Below are positions 13,401 through 23,316 of a DNA stretch of 64,000 nt, piece after piece. The notes under the pieces were generated by a model. That model had not been told where the DNA came from, did no database searches, and worked only from the letters and a program-made list of their open reading frames with translations. The stretch's first letter is position 1; the number at the start of each line of letters is the position of its first letter. The stretch comes from Branchiostoma lanceolatum. Lineage: Eukaryota; Chordata; Leptocardii; Amphioxiformes; Branchiostomatidae. The stretch covers positions 26,669,925 to 26,733,924 of the forward strand of contig NC_089725.1 of assembly GCF_035083965.1 (NCBI RefSeq), read 5' to 3'. Both the position numbers and the translations under genes were made by a program.

Positions 13401-16400
13401 GGTCTTTTGGGGCAGCTTTGACTGTATTCTTTTTGAGCAGTCAACTTCATTCTTGTCACCAAAGACATGTCAGTTAAAGTTAAAAGTTAATGTCCTTCCC
13501 GCACCGAAAGGTGCATAAGGCAGCGCCCATCTCCGGTTCCAAAGCCCTTGGGCCACACAACTTTGTGCAAGTCACTACAGCAGGGGGCTAGTCCACTGGT
13601 AGTGGTGTGTGTTTAACTGCCATACTCTTTCCCAAATGCTGAGTGCTAATCAAGCAGAGAAAGCAGTATGTACCATTTTTAGAGTCTTTGGTATGACCCG
13701 GCCGGGGTTCGAACTCACGACCTACCGTATGCAAGGCGAACACTCTACCCACTCGGCCATTGCACTGGTAAGACATGTCAGTAGAAGCAATAAAAAGACA
13801 GTCATACCTTTCCTTCCAGCTCCAGCTCAGACATAAGTCTCAGCTCCTCCTCCATCTGCTCAATGTTCTTCTTCCTCTTCTCCTCCCACTCCTACGAAAC
13901 ATTTTGCACCAATTTCGTAATTTTTGCAATTTAGCACCAAAAGGTCATTTGTGTAGGAAACAGGAGTGCAACAACTCGTACTACATCAAGCAATTGACCT
14001 CTTTAAAACTGTGAGAACAGCTATAAGGTAAGACAAACAGTGAGTCCTAGACCTAGGCTCAGTTCATACATCATACTGTTAGCAGGGTCTAACAAATTGA
14101 ATTGTAGGTTGAATCAATAATAATGACAGAAAACCCCATACCTTAGCTTTTGTGTCTTCTCTGCCACCGCTACCGCCCCCCTCCCTCCCCTCCCTCCTCT
14201 CACGCCCCCTGCCCCTTCCCGTGCCCGGGCCTCTGGGCTGTCCTGGTGACTTAGGGGGATAGGAATCCTTAGGAGCTCGTGGAGACTCCCTGGGACCTCT
14301 GGGTTCCCTCTGTTCTCGGGGCTTCCATTGCTCTCTGGTTTCCCTCTGTTCTTTGGGTATCCGTTGCGTGCCTGGGGACTTGGGAGGGAAGTCTCCCCTT
14401 GGCCCCCCTCTCCCCCGACCACGCCCTCTTGGTGGCCCTCTCCTGTCTATTCTGTCATGCCCATCTTGGTCGTCCTGTATAATAAACACAAAATATGTAA
14501 AACTGGACATTCTCATCCGGTCCAGTACCATAGAAAGCCGCTAGGAGGCCAATAATCAAACTTGGTTTTTATTTTTTGACACCTATCCACACACTGCTCC
14601 ATCATCATCCATCCACAGCTTCTTATGCTGTTTATGTTTGAATCTTTGTTTATTCATGAGAAGCTCAAATTGGCCTGCAGGCCACTTTTCAGTGAGGTCA
14701 TGAGGGATGAGTAAGGGTCAGATGAAATCAACCCACAGATGGCACCTAAAATATAACCTTCTTGATGAAGGTAAATTACTGTATCACCATGACAACTGCA
14801 TATCATGGGAAAGGTCATGGCTTTACGGTGGTCTTAAGGTTCCGGTTCGGAATTGTTTTGACCAAGGACCTAAGTAGTGCGTGAAGATAAGACGCAAATC
14901 CTAGGTTTTCTCGTTAGTTTTGGCTCCCGATTTTTCGGCTATCGCTATAGCAGTGCGTTATCTTTTATATTTCCTGAAAAACCCGATCTTCGTAGCGTTT
15001 TACGGTTTCCGAGTTTTGGTCGTCCGCGGGTACTTCCTGGTATTAGTGCGCGATGACGGTAACGCGGCTTTGTCGCCTGATTACCCGAATCGTGCGTTCT
15101 ATGTGCGTTTTGCGTGGTTTCGCACCATCGGGGATTGCGGAAAACGTATCCTCACGATTTTTTTCATTTTTCCTAATTGCACAGACAGAATGATGACCTT
15201 TATTTCCATATCAGTCATTATCCTGGGAAAACTTTTATTTTCCTTCCAGCGGCCTTGGAAGAATGCCCTAAAAATAGCAGTTTTGGGGATGAAAATTGCT
15301 TTTAGTGACGGTTTTCACTAAAAATGACGTTTCTACAGAAAATATCAAATTCGTCTGTCGTTCGAAGATAAGTCACCCCTATCCATCAGAAACATTGAAT
15401 CGGCCGAAAAGGGATGTTTGGAAAAGCGCTATTGCCTTTCTGGGAACGAGTCAGGTCGGCCCCGAATTTAAAAAAAAAACTCCGAACCGAGACCATAATA
15501 CACTTCTGGTCTATGAAACTTCCAAAGCATCCAGGGAGATGATGATTTATACACCACTTTTTTCATGTGCAAGCAATCAAAGTCCTTAGTAATTGGATAA
15601 GTAGTCTCTATGTTAAGATGTCTTCAGATTCATAACGCTGTACTCACAAGAGTCCCTCTGGGTTGAGGTTTTCTTCTCTCGTTGGCTTCAGGAAACTGAA
15701 ACTCGGCAGTCTTTGAGGTGGGGCTGACTACCACTGCTGCACCCCCCTTAACAGGAATGGAACTGCCCGTCTTTTCTGCAGTCCTTCGATCAGCCTCCAC
15801 TTCCTGTAACGAGGAAAAAAGTACCAACAGCTGTCACACTGTTCCTTCTTATTTGTTGCTGGCCTTCTATATATTGCTGTAGGGAAAATCTCTTTGAGGA
15901 CTGATAAGCAGGATGACTGAGTGAGAAGAAACCAAAAAGAAACAAAGCCAGCTTTTCTTTTTAACTAGAATGGACTTTCCTTATGACGATGATTTAACAG
16001 ATACAAAAGAAGTTAACATAAGATATCAGAGTGCATTACTGCTAAGTTTGATTCCATCTTTTAATCACCAAGTATGCACAATTCTGAAACCCCATATGTT
16101 TTCCTTTTCCTAACAGTATCAATGACATTTAAGAAGACAGTTGTGTTATGACAACAATGCTCAATATCTAGATATAGCAGACATTGCACAGTGATGCAGT
16201 GTTAGTGTACATCATACACTAACGTGACTAAGCAAACTGCAAAAATTTCTTCTTGCACAATCATTTACCTGCTGGACATCTGGAAAAAAACTCTACAAGT
16301 GGTCATGTCAACTACCTGGTGAGCCACCAAAATGCAGGACTGGGGGTGCGAACTTTAAGGGGATATTTCCCATGAACATATCATCTCCCTAACTCAGGTC

Positions 16401-16605
16401 TGCAATATCCCCCAAATCAAATATGCTTATGTTGATGGAGATGTGCATACAATTGAAAACTTTGCGGTACCTGATGTCTCTTGAGAAGGGCTTCGTTTTT
16501 CCTTCTGATTGCCTCCATTTTGCGGTTCAGCATCGCCTCCTTGTCTTCCTTAGACATGTCCCCAGGGGACACGACAGGGGGTGCAGTCTCCTGTACATCC
16601 GACAT
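7473..16605 (-). CDS. CCDC9: CCDC9-like coiled-coil protein, 13 coding exons
   Basis: Exons (minus): 16605-16471, 15803-15648, 14474-14142, 13891-13808, 13131-12970, 12422-12238, 11875-11796, 10639-10622, 10296-10219, 9864-9293, 9006-8832, 8488-7997, 7633-7473. Every junction has GT-AG and keeps phase, giving 2631 nt and 876 residues. The N-terminus (about 18-45, KEDKEAMLNRKMEAIRRKNE) is the CCDC9 coiled coil. Exon 3 is an RGG/PR-rich block (98-208). Exons 4-6 carry the most CCDC9-typical blocks: EWEEKRKKNIEQM, RLRHFLDDPRR and DMTLSMTGRERKEYEDW. CCDC9 is reported as an RNA-associated, exon-junction-complex-linked protein; the RG-rich tract fits RNA binding. The C-terminal half is acidic, low-complexity and longer than in vertebrates (CCDC9 about 530 residues), with six 16-residue repeats in exon 12. 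Exon 8 is an 18-nt microexon. The last exon ends with a well-formed acidic/serine-rich tail. Introns hold a SINE and several MITEs. Family assignment is strong; the microexon and exon 7 rest on splice logic only. Confidence 0.85.
8110..8400 (-). repeat. In-frame 48-bp coding repeat in CCDC9-like exon 12
   Basis: About six tandem units of 16 residues with the pattern hydrophobic-K/E-A-E-E-S-P-x-T-V-x-E-P-A-T-S. Unit length is a multiple of three, so all antisense frames also stay open; the long plus-strand ORF here (7879-8526) is a by-product. Confidence 0.85.
9010..9087. repeat. 26-bp tandem repeat beside a splice acceptor
   Basis: Three copies of an ACATGGAATCACTTAACGAA-type unit (CATGG at 9022, 9048 and 9074), directly upstream of the acceptor of CCDC9-like exon 11 on the minus strand. 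Confidence 0.9.
12496..12715. mobile_element. hAT-like MITE, CAGGGCTGTCTCC ends
   Basis: 220 bp with inverted ends CAGGGCTGTCTCCAG and CTGGAGACAGCCCTG, and inner GGACGGAA/TTCCGTCC blocks. The 8 bp on either side (TTTCCCCC and TCTCCCCC) differ at one position, which suits the 8-bp target duplication of hAT transposons. It lies in the intron between CCDC9-like exons 5 and 6. A truncated relative lies at 32649-32694. Confidence 0.75.
13217..13425. mobile_element. MITE with TACAGTCAAA ends
   Basis: 209 bp bounded by TACAGTCAAACCTG and its diverged inverse, GGCAGCTTTGACTGTA. The same ends bound the 1050-bp element at 61228-62277, appear singly at 21893, and appear (diverged) at the outer edges of the 48.3-50.5 kb foldback. 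Confidence 0.7.
13475..13769 (-). mobile_element. tRNA-derived SINE with 13-bp target duplication
   Basis: Read on the minus strand, the head resembles a tRNA gene: A box TGGCCGAGTGG (near 13750-13760) and B box GAGTTCGAACC (near 13706-13716). A non-tRNA body follows and ends in a TTAACTTTTAACTTTAA tail. Exact 13-bp copies of AAGACATGTCAGT flank it at 13462-13474 and 13770-13782, the expected sign of LINE-mediated retroposition. The internal boxes form a type-2 Pol III promoter. It lies in the intron between CCDC9-like exons 4 and 5. Confidence 0.88.
14838..15494. mobile_element. CpG-rich inserted element with short inverted ends
   Basis: 657 bp in the intron between CCDC9-like exons 2 and 3. 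The ends GGTTCCGGTTCGGA and (inverted) TCCGAACCGAGACC form imperfect terminal repeats of about 15 bp. Its CpG density is clearly higher than in the surrounding intron. A 133-codon frame (14920-15321, +) is present but shows no family resemblance and I do not call it coding. Confidence 0.5.
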
Positions 16606-17479
16606 CTTGTAGCGTTTGTAGAGAAGTAGTTTCCAGATCTAGGTACAGCCTAGGGTAGAGGTCAATATCAAGAACATTCTTAACAACATGCAAGGAAGTG
16701 ATGCTGCTCAATAGTTTCTTTACGTCTATAACACCAAGAAGCCAAAAGGATATAGATTATAATGGAAGAAGTCAATACATAAAAGTGCCGATGCTTTATC
16801 AGAATGGTTCCAAAATAGCAGCTGACTAACAAATTGATCAAAGAGCGGGAAAATAAGATCACTTTACCAGCATCAGGATAATATGTACAGTTTCTGACCC
16901 TTATGTTTTACTATTGTGGTAACCACATTGACCCTAACAGCATGCAAGACTCTACCCCGGTGCCCAGTCAGCACCAGTTGGTGGCACTGTCCTGGCAACG
17001 ATGTTGGGATGTCAGACTAACGTGGCAAAATGGTTACATCAGCCAAGGCAGCATCTATCATCATTCTATGGGCCAAGACAGTATCCATGGGTCCAGTGTT
17101 CCAGGAAATGGTAGCTTGAGAAACATTACGATAGTCATTCTGCCTTTGAACATCTGCTTGAAGATTAATGTCTGACAGACAACAGGTCAACATGCCACTG
17201 GCTGGTATAACTTCTCGCTGTCCCATGGTATCAGTTTCTACATGTACATTTCAGATATGTCCTCATTGGTGCCATTATAATGATGTAACTGCCCTATGAT
17301 TCCTGACATGATCTTTAGCAACAGTCTGGGAACAGTGGCATGAAGTAATCAAATTCCTGGGTCAGGAAATGACCATAATTTGTGTGAGGACCAATCAGCT
17401 CAGAGCAGTAAAGTGTTGGGAACTAGGGTGTAAGGGGGTTGTTCTAGATGCATAATCCGGTTCAAAGTCCACACAAATT

Positions 17480-18060
17480 CGTGGCTCAGACGATCCCAAA
17501 CCCCCTTGATAAGAGCGGGTGCAGAACAGCAAGGCACGTCTGATACTGTTGTGCATTCCTGCATGATCCCGTGGGCTGGCCCGGCGAGAAGCCGCGTCGG
17601 AGAGGCACGAATTCCACAGACGAACGTTTAGCACAGAACAATTCCGACCGCGGCACACTTGTACCAAGTCGTTCACACGTCTGACAGCTGACGTCAAGGC
17701 TCTGTATCCGTTTACACCACATCTGTGCACGGCTGCAGACATCTCGATATGCGACCGGTCTGCCTTTTTTGGAGCTCAGAGTCAGAGACTCTATGAGTAA
17801 CAGGTAACGACAAGCTACCATAACATATGCCTTTTAAAAACAAAAAAGAGAGCAAGTTGCGTAAAATCTGCTTTGGTAGAAATATAAACTAGATATCCAT
17901 ACGACTCTCTGTATGATATGAGGGCCTCGTACTCACCAAGATCGGTATAAACGCTTGGTTTTCGTTCCAACCCAGAGAGATCACCACTGACCGACCCAGT
18001 CAGCCATTGCAGGCAATGCATCATGGGGGTAGACAGGGTGCGGTATCTGTTACCGCACAT
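17480..18060 (-). promoter_or_regulatory. CpG-rich promoter-like zone upstream of the CCDC9-like gene
   Basis: CpG dinucleotides are dense at 17520-17770, unlike the flanks. At 18012-18032 the sequence GGCAATGCATCATGGGGGTAG resembles the reverse complement of the ZNF143/Staf promoter motif (CCCATGATGCATTGC core). A minus-strand donor, TTG|GTGAGT, lies at 17942, so a noncoding first exon (about 18060-17943) splicing to the ATG exon at 16605 is plausible. An intact but unrecognised 115-codon frame (17742-17395, -) also starts here. Confidence 0.4.
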
Positions 18061-18675
18061 TCGCTACGAAAGCTGCATAAGATTTCTCCTTGTTACGTAC
18101 AATTTGCAACACCATGATGTAACTGGAGTGAAAAATATCTTTAAAGCTATAAAAGGCAATTATTTGATAATTTTGGTGATATTCAATGGGAATGGGGTCC
18201 GTTCGAAATACTGCTTTTGTTGGTGCCGAATACTTGAACATTTATTTACATTGTGTGAAGACGCGGGAAACTTTGAATGGGACTAAGAGTGTGTATCTGA
18301 CCTCACATTGTTGACCATTGTTATTTGAACACTGTTATGAGTTGTTCCACAATAGCAATTCCTGGTCCGAGATTACTAAAGCTGTTCTTTCATTACCAAA
18401 ATGAAATATAGTCCCATGCCAAAATACTATGACAAGCTACATTGTATATCCATCTAAGATACTTGAACGTAAATTTAAATATCCTTGCACTACAGTTCCT
18501 ATGAATCAAAAGTGATGTGTGTGTACTTCATTACTGTAAAATCATAACGCTCTAAAACATTCTTCCATAAAAGAAAACCCTCTGCAACACTTCAGAATGA
18601 AAAGATTGTGAAATCCTTACAATACTAAGGCCTGGCTATTCAGAATATCATTTGCTTGCATTTTATTAGCAGTAT

Positions 18676-18920
18676 CAATAAACTGTTACAAGAACGTTAA
18701 CTTGCGTCTTAGGAATGTTTTTATATGTTTTCAATATGAATGTGCGTGTGACAGCAGGTAAATGATGTTTTTGCCTTGAGTTAATGATGTGAATACTGAA
18801 GATCTAAAAACTGAAATCAATTTTTTTTGCAGGAAGAGAAGAATGGGACTAAGGCTGCAGAGTCCACAACGGTGAAGCTGTACATGCAGATACATGTACC
18901 TCCTATCGAGAAAATGGATG
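18676..18920 (+). pseudogene. Partial duplicate of DNAL1 intron 2 and exon 3
   Basis: 245 bp nearly identical to 23573-23811, covering the end of DNAL1 intron 2, its acceptor (TTTTTTTTGCAG) and the first 84 bp of exon 3. The copy has a 6-bp insertion (ATGTAC) inside the exon part and then diverges. It has no donor and soon hits a stop. Because intron sequence is included, it arose from DNA duplication, not retroposition. MRPS10 lies between the two copies. Confidence 0.9.
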
Positions 18921-19052
18921 ATGAGACCCGACCCATTTTATCACCTTGCACCTCTCTGAATTTGATTTGTTGTTCTTAGCAAATTTTTTTTAAGAGATAG
19001 ACATAAAATGAAAACACATTGAAAACACAACAATGAATACACTGTATCTGGT

Positions 19053-19058
19053 TTTATT
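19053..19058 (-). terminator. Poly(A) signal of MRPS10
   Basis: Minus-strand AATAAA about 250 nt beyond the MRPS10 stop codon at 19310; the best candidate signal in the 3' flank. Confidence 0.5.
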
Positions 19059-19309
19059 CTTGTCAATCCAGTGTACAGTAAAATAAATGTTATTAACAAT
19101 GTAAGCTAATCAAACTCTGAATGACCTAACATGTATGTCATCTGGCATGTTAGATACATATACATGTAGGTACATGTAATTACAGCAGGTATTCTATCAT
19201 ATGGGTTGTGACGGAGCAGGGGATGCTATTTACAAGTTCAAACAGTTGAACTGTAATGTATGCTAATACATTGTATATATACGTTAATGACATAATACAT
19301 GCTCGATGA

Positions 19310-22300
19310 CTATGGAGATGCCTCTACTGGTGCTGTTTCTGACTGTGTCTCTGATGGCTTTAGTTCCTCTGGCAGTTTCTCAAGTGCAGTCTGCAAAACA
19401 GAAAAGCATAAATGTATGTCCAACTCTTCAGTCACAAGCATGGTAGAGAAATCAATCACTATACTAGAAAGGCAACATTTGCGAGCAAATACAGCATGTT
19501 TAGCCATGCTCCTCGCCATGCAAAAAATGGACTCCCAAAATAACAATGGACCATTCTAAAATACTTCCACTACAAAAATGGATCAAACTTGAGTTTAAAA
19601 ACAATTATCAGTCTCTCCATACAGGAGTGGAGTCTTCCAGTAGCACCTCAACACAATATGGACCAGTCCAAAACCATATCCACTTATTAATTAACAAATA
19701 CACTTCTGCTAACAAATGGACTTTTTCATAATCATTCCAGCTCAAAATTGAAATAAATAATTACAGAATCCTCCCCTTGCAAGAATGGGATATTCCGTGC
19801 CATCTCCATGTAAACTTGACCAGTGGAAAAATATCCGCTGAAAATTACACTCTTGCGCATAATCAACCCAGTTCAAAATTGAATTAAATCAACCCCAGGG
19901 AAGAATGAAGTTTTCCATAGTATACATAATGATATATTTGAAGATTTGACAGGAGAAGAAGGAAATGACCAAAAATGGGTGAAATATAAAAATGTGACAC
20001 CCCTTTGTTTGAATGCATGATTCAATAGTATACACTTTGGGTTGAAAATAACGAAACCAAAAAATTCTTTGTTTAAAAAATCGTTTTGAAAGGCTGTATG
20101 GCAAACATTTGAATGAGGGCCTGTGTACATGCCAAATTTCACATTATTTTGGTTTAATACATATAGGAACTGGAGATGTGTATCTTTAAAAAAAAAAGAG
20201 TGAACAAAGCCACTCCTAGGAATTCCCATACCATATTTGGCATGAATACTAGCCTACACCTGCGCCATGTAATTAGATTAACTCAATTGACCAATCAGGT
20301 GGTCGCAAGGCTCACAGGCATGCAAGGCCAGGTGCAAGGCACTTGGGGTCAATGACCTTTAGGTCATATGTAGTATTGAAAGTGACAGAAGTGGCAAATA
20401 TTGTCAAGAAAGCCCAAAATAAATCGTTTTGAATATATGTATGCCAAAAATGGGAATGTAGTCCTTTAAATATTTGTTCAAGCCACATATACAGCAAATT
20501 TCAGGTCATTCGGTTGAAATACCAGGGCGCAGGAGGCCAAGATATGCTAAAAAAAGCCTAAAAACCTCAATAAAATCACTTTCAATGTCAATATCAAAAA
20601 AAGGAAGAGAACGCACATTGGTTTTTGCCTACATTACCTCTGTACCAAATTTCAGGTCATTTGGTCAAAAAATGACAGATGAATCGATTTGAAGATTTGA
20701 CAGGAGAAGAAGAAACATGAGTAAAAACAATATGTTTAGCCATACTAGGTATGGCTAAACATAAAAAGGCCCTTAATACAGTAGCAACATGAGTTGTAAG
20801 CTCTGAAGAGATTTTTAATCACACTCAAATGGAAAGGATTTTTAAAAGTTTTGACGAATGCTCATAAAATTCAACAGATGATACTTGACATTACCTGTAT
20901 AATTGATAGTCAAATCACAGTTAAGAATGAATTTCAAAGTCACTTTAGATAAAGTGTCTCTCAATAACGCATATTCCGGGTAGCTACTATCTCACCTTCT
21001 TAACTTCCATGGCCACACCTTCCGGCAGATTCCGCTGTACGTATTCCAGAAACACATTGCTGGTGCTCCCTGTCAGATGCTTAAACTGAAATATTGAAAG
21101 AAGCAATCAAAGAATTTTCCAATGAACAATAGACAAAACATCGCACTGACTGACCACAGTTTCACAGATTCTTAGATGTAGTAATAGAATGCATTGGAAA
21201 CAAACATAAACTTGTGTCATCATCTCCATATTTGGCTATGATTAAATTGTTAAGGTAACAGGAGATTTAGAGGCATTACAAATATACCCGTATTTATATT
21301 GACCAAGTTGAACTCTTAAAAACAATTCCCATGAAATAGACTACAATGAATTGTCAATTAGACTTACATGGAAGACCCTGTAATGTGTCCTTATTTCGTA
21401 CTGCACTTTGGCTTTCTTGTGGACGTGAACAGATTTCAGTAGAGTAATTCTGTCATAGGTTCTGCGTGGCCTGTGACTGCAGTAGGAAATCAAAGAATAT
21501 GATGATGTAGTGCATTTCAATAGATGTCAAAACTACTAAAAAGTACCATTTCAACTGTAAGCAATGTTCAAAGACTGCAAGTTAAGTAATCTCATTACAT
21601 TTTTAATCTAAACCACATTCCATAGAAATCTATCGCTGGAATACCTGAAACATAACAACCTCTTGCAACAGATAGACTTACATCTTTTCTAATTTGAGCC
21701 CAAGTTCTTTTGCAGCCATGCTGACAAACTGTTCATAACTGTCCAGCACTGCTTCTTCATGACCTTTACACAGCAGAGCTATCCTCTTGTACAGGACATC
21801 TGGTTCATCTGTAGTCTCAACCTTTTAGTAACAAAGAGGCACTGTTTGTTTATATCACAGGTTCCACTGCTTAAAAAAATGGTTGAAAAAAATACAGTCA
21901 AACCTGTCTATAGTGTTCCCTCAAGTGACAGAACAAATCTGACCACTATAGACAAGTGACCAATAAAGACAAACGGTAAATTCAACCACAAGCAATTGGT
22001 GACACAGGATTTTCACTTTACACTTTTCATTCACATACACTGCACAGGTGTTTGCAATATTTATAGTGGTACAACAGTTGTACAAAAAAATCCATACAAT
22101 GACTTGTGTACCAACAGGGTACATATTATGACATTCATGTACTAGTATTTAGAACTACATTAGCACTTACCAACTGAGATGTGCTGGAACTGTAGCACAG
22201 AGATGGCTGGAAAACTGTTACTGGGTAGGAACAAAAAAAGACAGCAATTTTACTTTATTTGAAGATATTCTTAAAAATCTAAAGAAAATTACAAATTTGT

Positions 22301-23239
22301 GATAAATGAATTTGAAATCTATCACAGCAAATGAGACCAGAAGTGTATCCAGAAAAATCTGTACATACCTGTAGTCGGTGCTGCCTTCTTAGAAAAGTAT
22401 CTGGAATATTCATGAAAAAAATAAATCAACAAATATCATTTATTCTGTAAAAAAAAATGATGCAAATTTTAGCACTCTGAAGTAGCTTTTTTGGCACCCA
22501 ATTCCCTATTGGTTATACTTAGAGTTAGGCAGTAGGGAGAAGGATAATTGTATATTTCTCAGAAATCCAGGGAATCCACTTGCTTATTCATAGTAAATAC
22601 GTGCTACATCAAGTGAAGTTTTATCGTTTGTACCTGATATGATTTTCTGCAGTCTTGGTTGGTCCATATGCTAGCCTTTGTGCGATACTTCTTCCTGCCA
22701 GCAATGCAGATACCTGTGACAAAGGACAATAAAAGCTCAATTACAATTAATTCAAACACACCACTGTCATTATTCTTATGATCTTTCTGCCCAGAATAGC
22801 AAAAAGGCAAATAATTTATTGCAAGCACAAATTATACTGGTACTGAGGCAGTCTTGGGTACACTGACACCATAGTTTCATTTGAAAAGCACAAAAAGGTT
22901 CCTTGCATGAGCACAAATGGAAACAAAGAAGCCACTTAAATTTGCATTAGGAATCTTTTCATCTTCCTAAATTACGCGTATTTAGTGAAAAAACGCATAG
23001 CTAGCTAGTCAACTCTATAACAAACTCGTGGGCTATCAGTATCAGGTAACAACTGCATTTGAAGAAGGCAATTTCGTGTCCTTTGCGTTACACGGAGACA
23101 CAGTCTACTATTCAAGAGCCTGCAAATAACCTTAATGCTTACTTTTGAAAATTTATTTACGTATCAAAACCATATTCAAACCACAATTTGACAAATTTTT
23201 ACATACCCGAAACGCCAAAATTCCACAGGGCGCCGCCAT
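19310..23239 (-). CDS. MRPS10: Mitochondrial ribosomal protein uS10m (MRPS10), 8 exons
   Basis: Exons (minus): 23239-23207, 22713-22634, 22400-22369, 22220-22171, 21821-21682, 21476-21368, 21085-20996, 19390-19310. Splice sites are GT-AG and phase is kept throughout; 615 nt give 204 residues (human about 201). The start [11 protein letters not shown] and the following basic, hydroxylated stretch make a plausible mitochondrial targeting sequence. From about residue 66 the uS10 core follows: [57 protein letters not shown]. These blocks are diagnostic for MRPS10 of the mitoribosomal small subunit. The tail after VKK is short, acidic and poorly conserved, as in the family. The last intron (1.6 kb) contains a repeat element; the first start codon lies 77 bp from that of DNAL1 on the other strand. 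High confidence; the tiny exons 3 and 4 are the least certain. Confidence 0.92.
19461..20766. mobile_element. Interspersed repeat with GTTTAGCCATAC ends (copy A)
   Basis: Lies in MRPS10 intron 7. It begins CTAGAAAGGCAACATTTGC...GCATGTTTAGCCATGC and ends with a hairpin, TTAGCCATACTAGGTATGGC, followed by TAAACATAA. A second copy is at 40353-41172. Shared inner blocks include CAAATTTCAGGTCATTTGG and GAAGATTTGACAGGAGAAGA; the latter occurs twice here (near 19940 and 20690), suggesting internal duplication or nesting. No coding frame. Confidence 0.65.
21893..22000. mobile_element. Solo end of a TACAGTCAAACCTG element
   Basis: TACAGTCAAACCTGTCTATA and then GTGACC-type blocks with an internal reverse copy (CACTATAGACAAGTGACC) match the termini of the element at 61228-62277, but no second end is visible. 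A decayed or truncated copy in MRPS10 intron 4. The right boundary is approximate. Confidence 0.5.
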
Positions 23240-23316
23240 TTTGATGTCAAAGGTCAGATTGCATCCCACTATGCTTTGCGATCACCAAGGCAACAGGAAC
23301 AGCGACGTAAACCAAG
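23240..23316. promoter_or_regulatory. 77-bp bidirectional MRPS10/DNAL1 start-codon gap with X-box-like site
   Basis: The gap separates two oppositely directed ATGs, so transcription must start within it or in overlapping 5' leaders. ATCACCAAGGCAAC (23281-23294) has a perfect right half (GGCAAC) and a diverged left half of the RFX X-box GTTGCCATGGCAAC. RFX factors drive ciliary genes in animals, which fits DNAL1. TCCCACTATGCTTTGCG next to it weakly resembles a ZNF143-type promoter motif. Confidence 0.6.

Noticed and set aside
13690..13769. A tRNA gene on the minus strand
   Set aside because: It has A and B boxes, but the acceptor stem does not close, and the unit continues into a SINE body with a target duplication.
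14920..15321. 133-codon hydrophobic frame (+)
   Set aside because: Lies within a probable mobile insert in an intron, without recognisable domain or splice signals.
17395..17742. 115-residue protein gene (-)
   Set aside because: Open and in good start context, but no recognised similarity or downstream exon; it is kept only as part of the promoter-zone finding.
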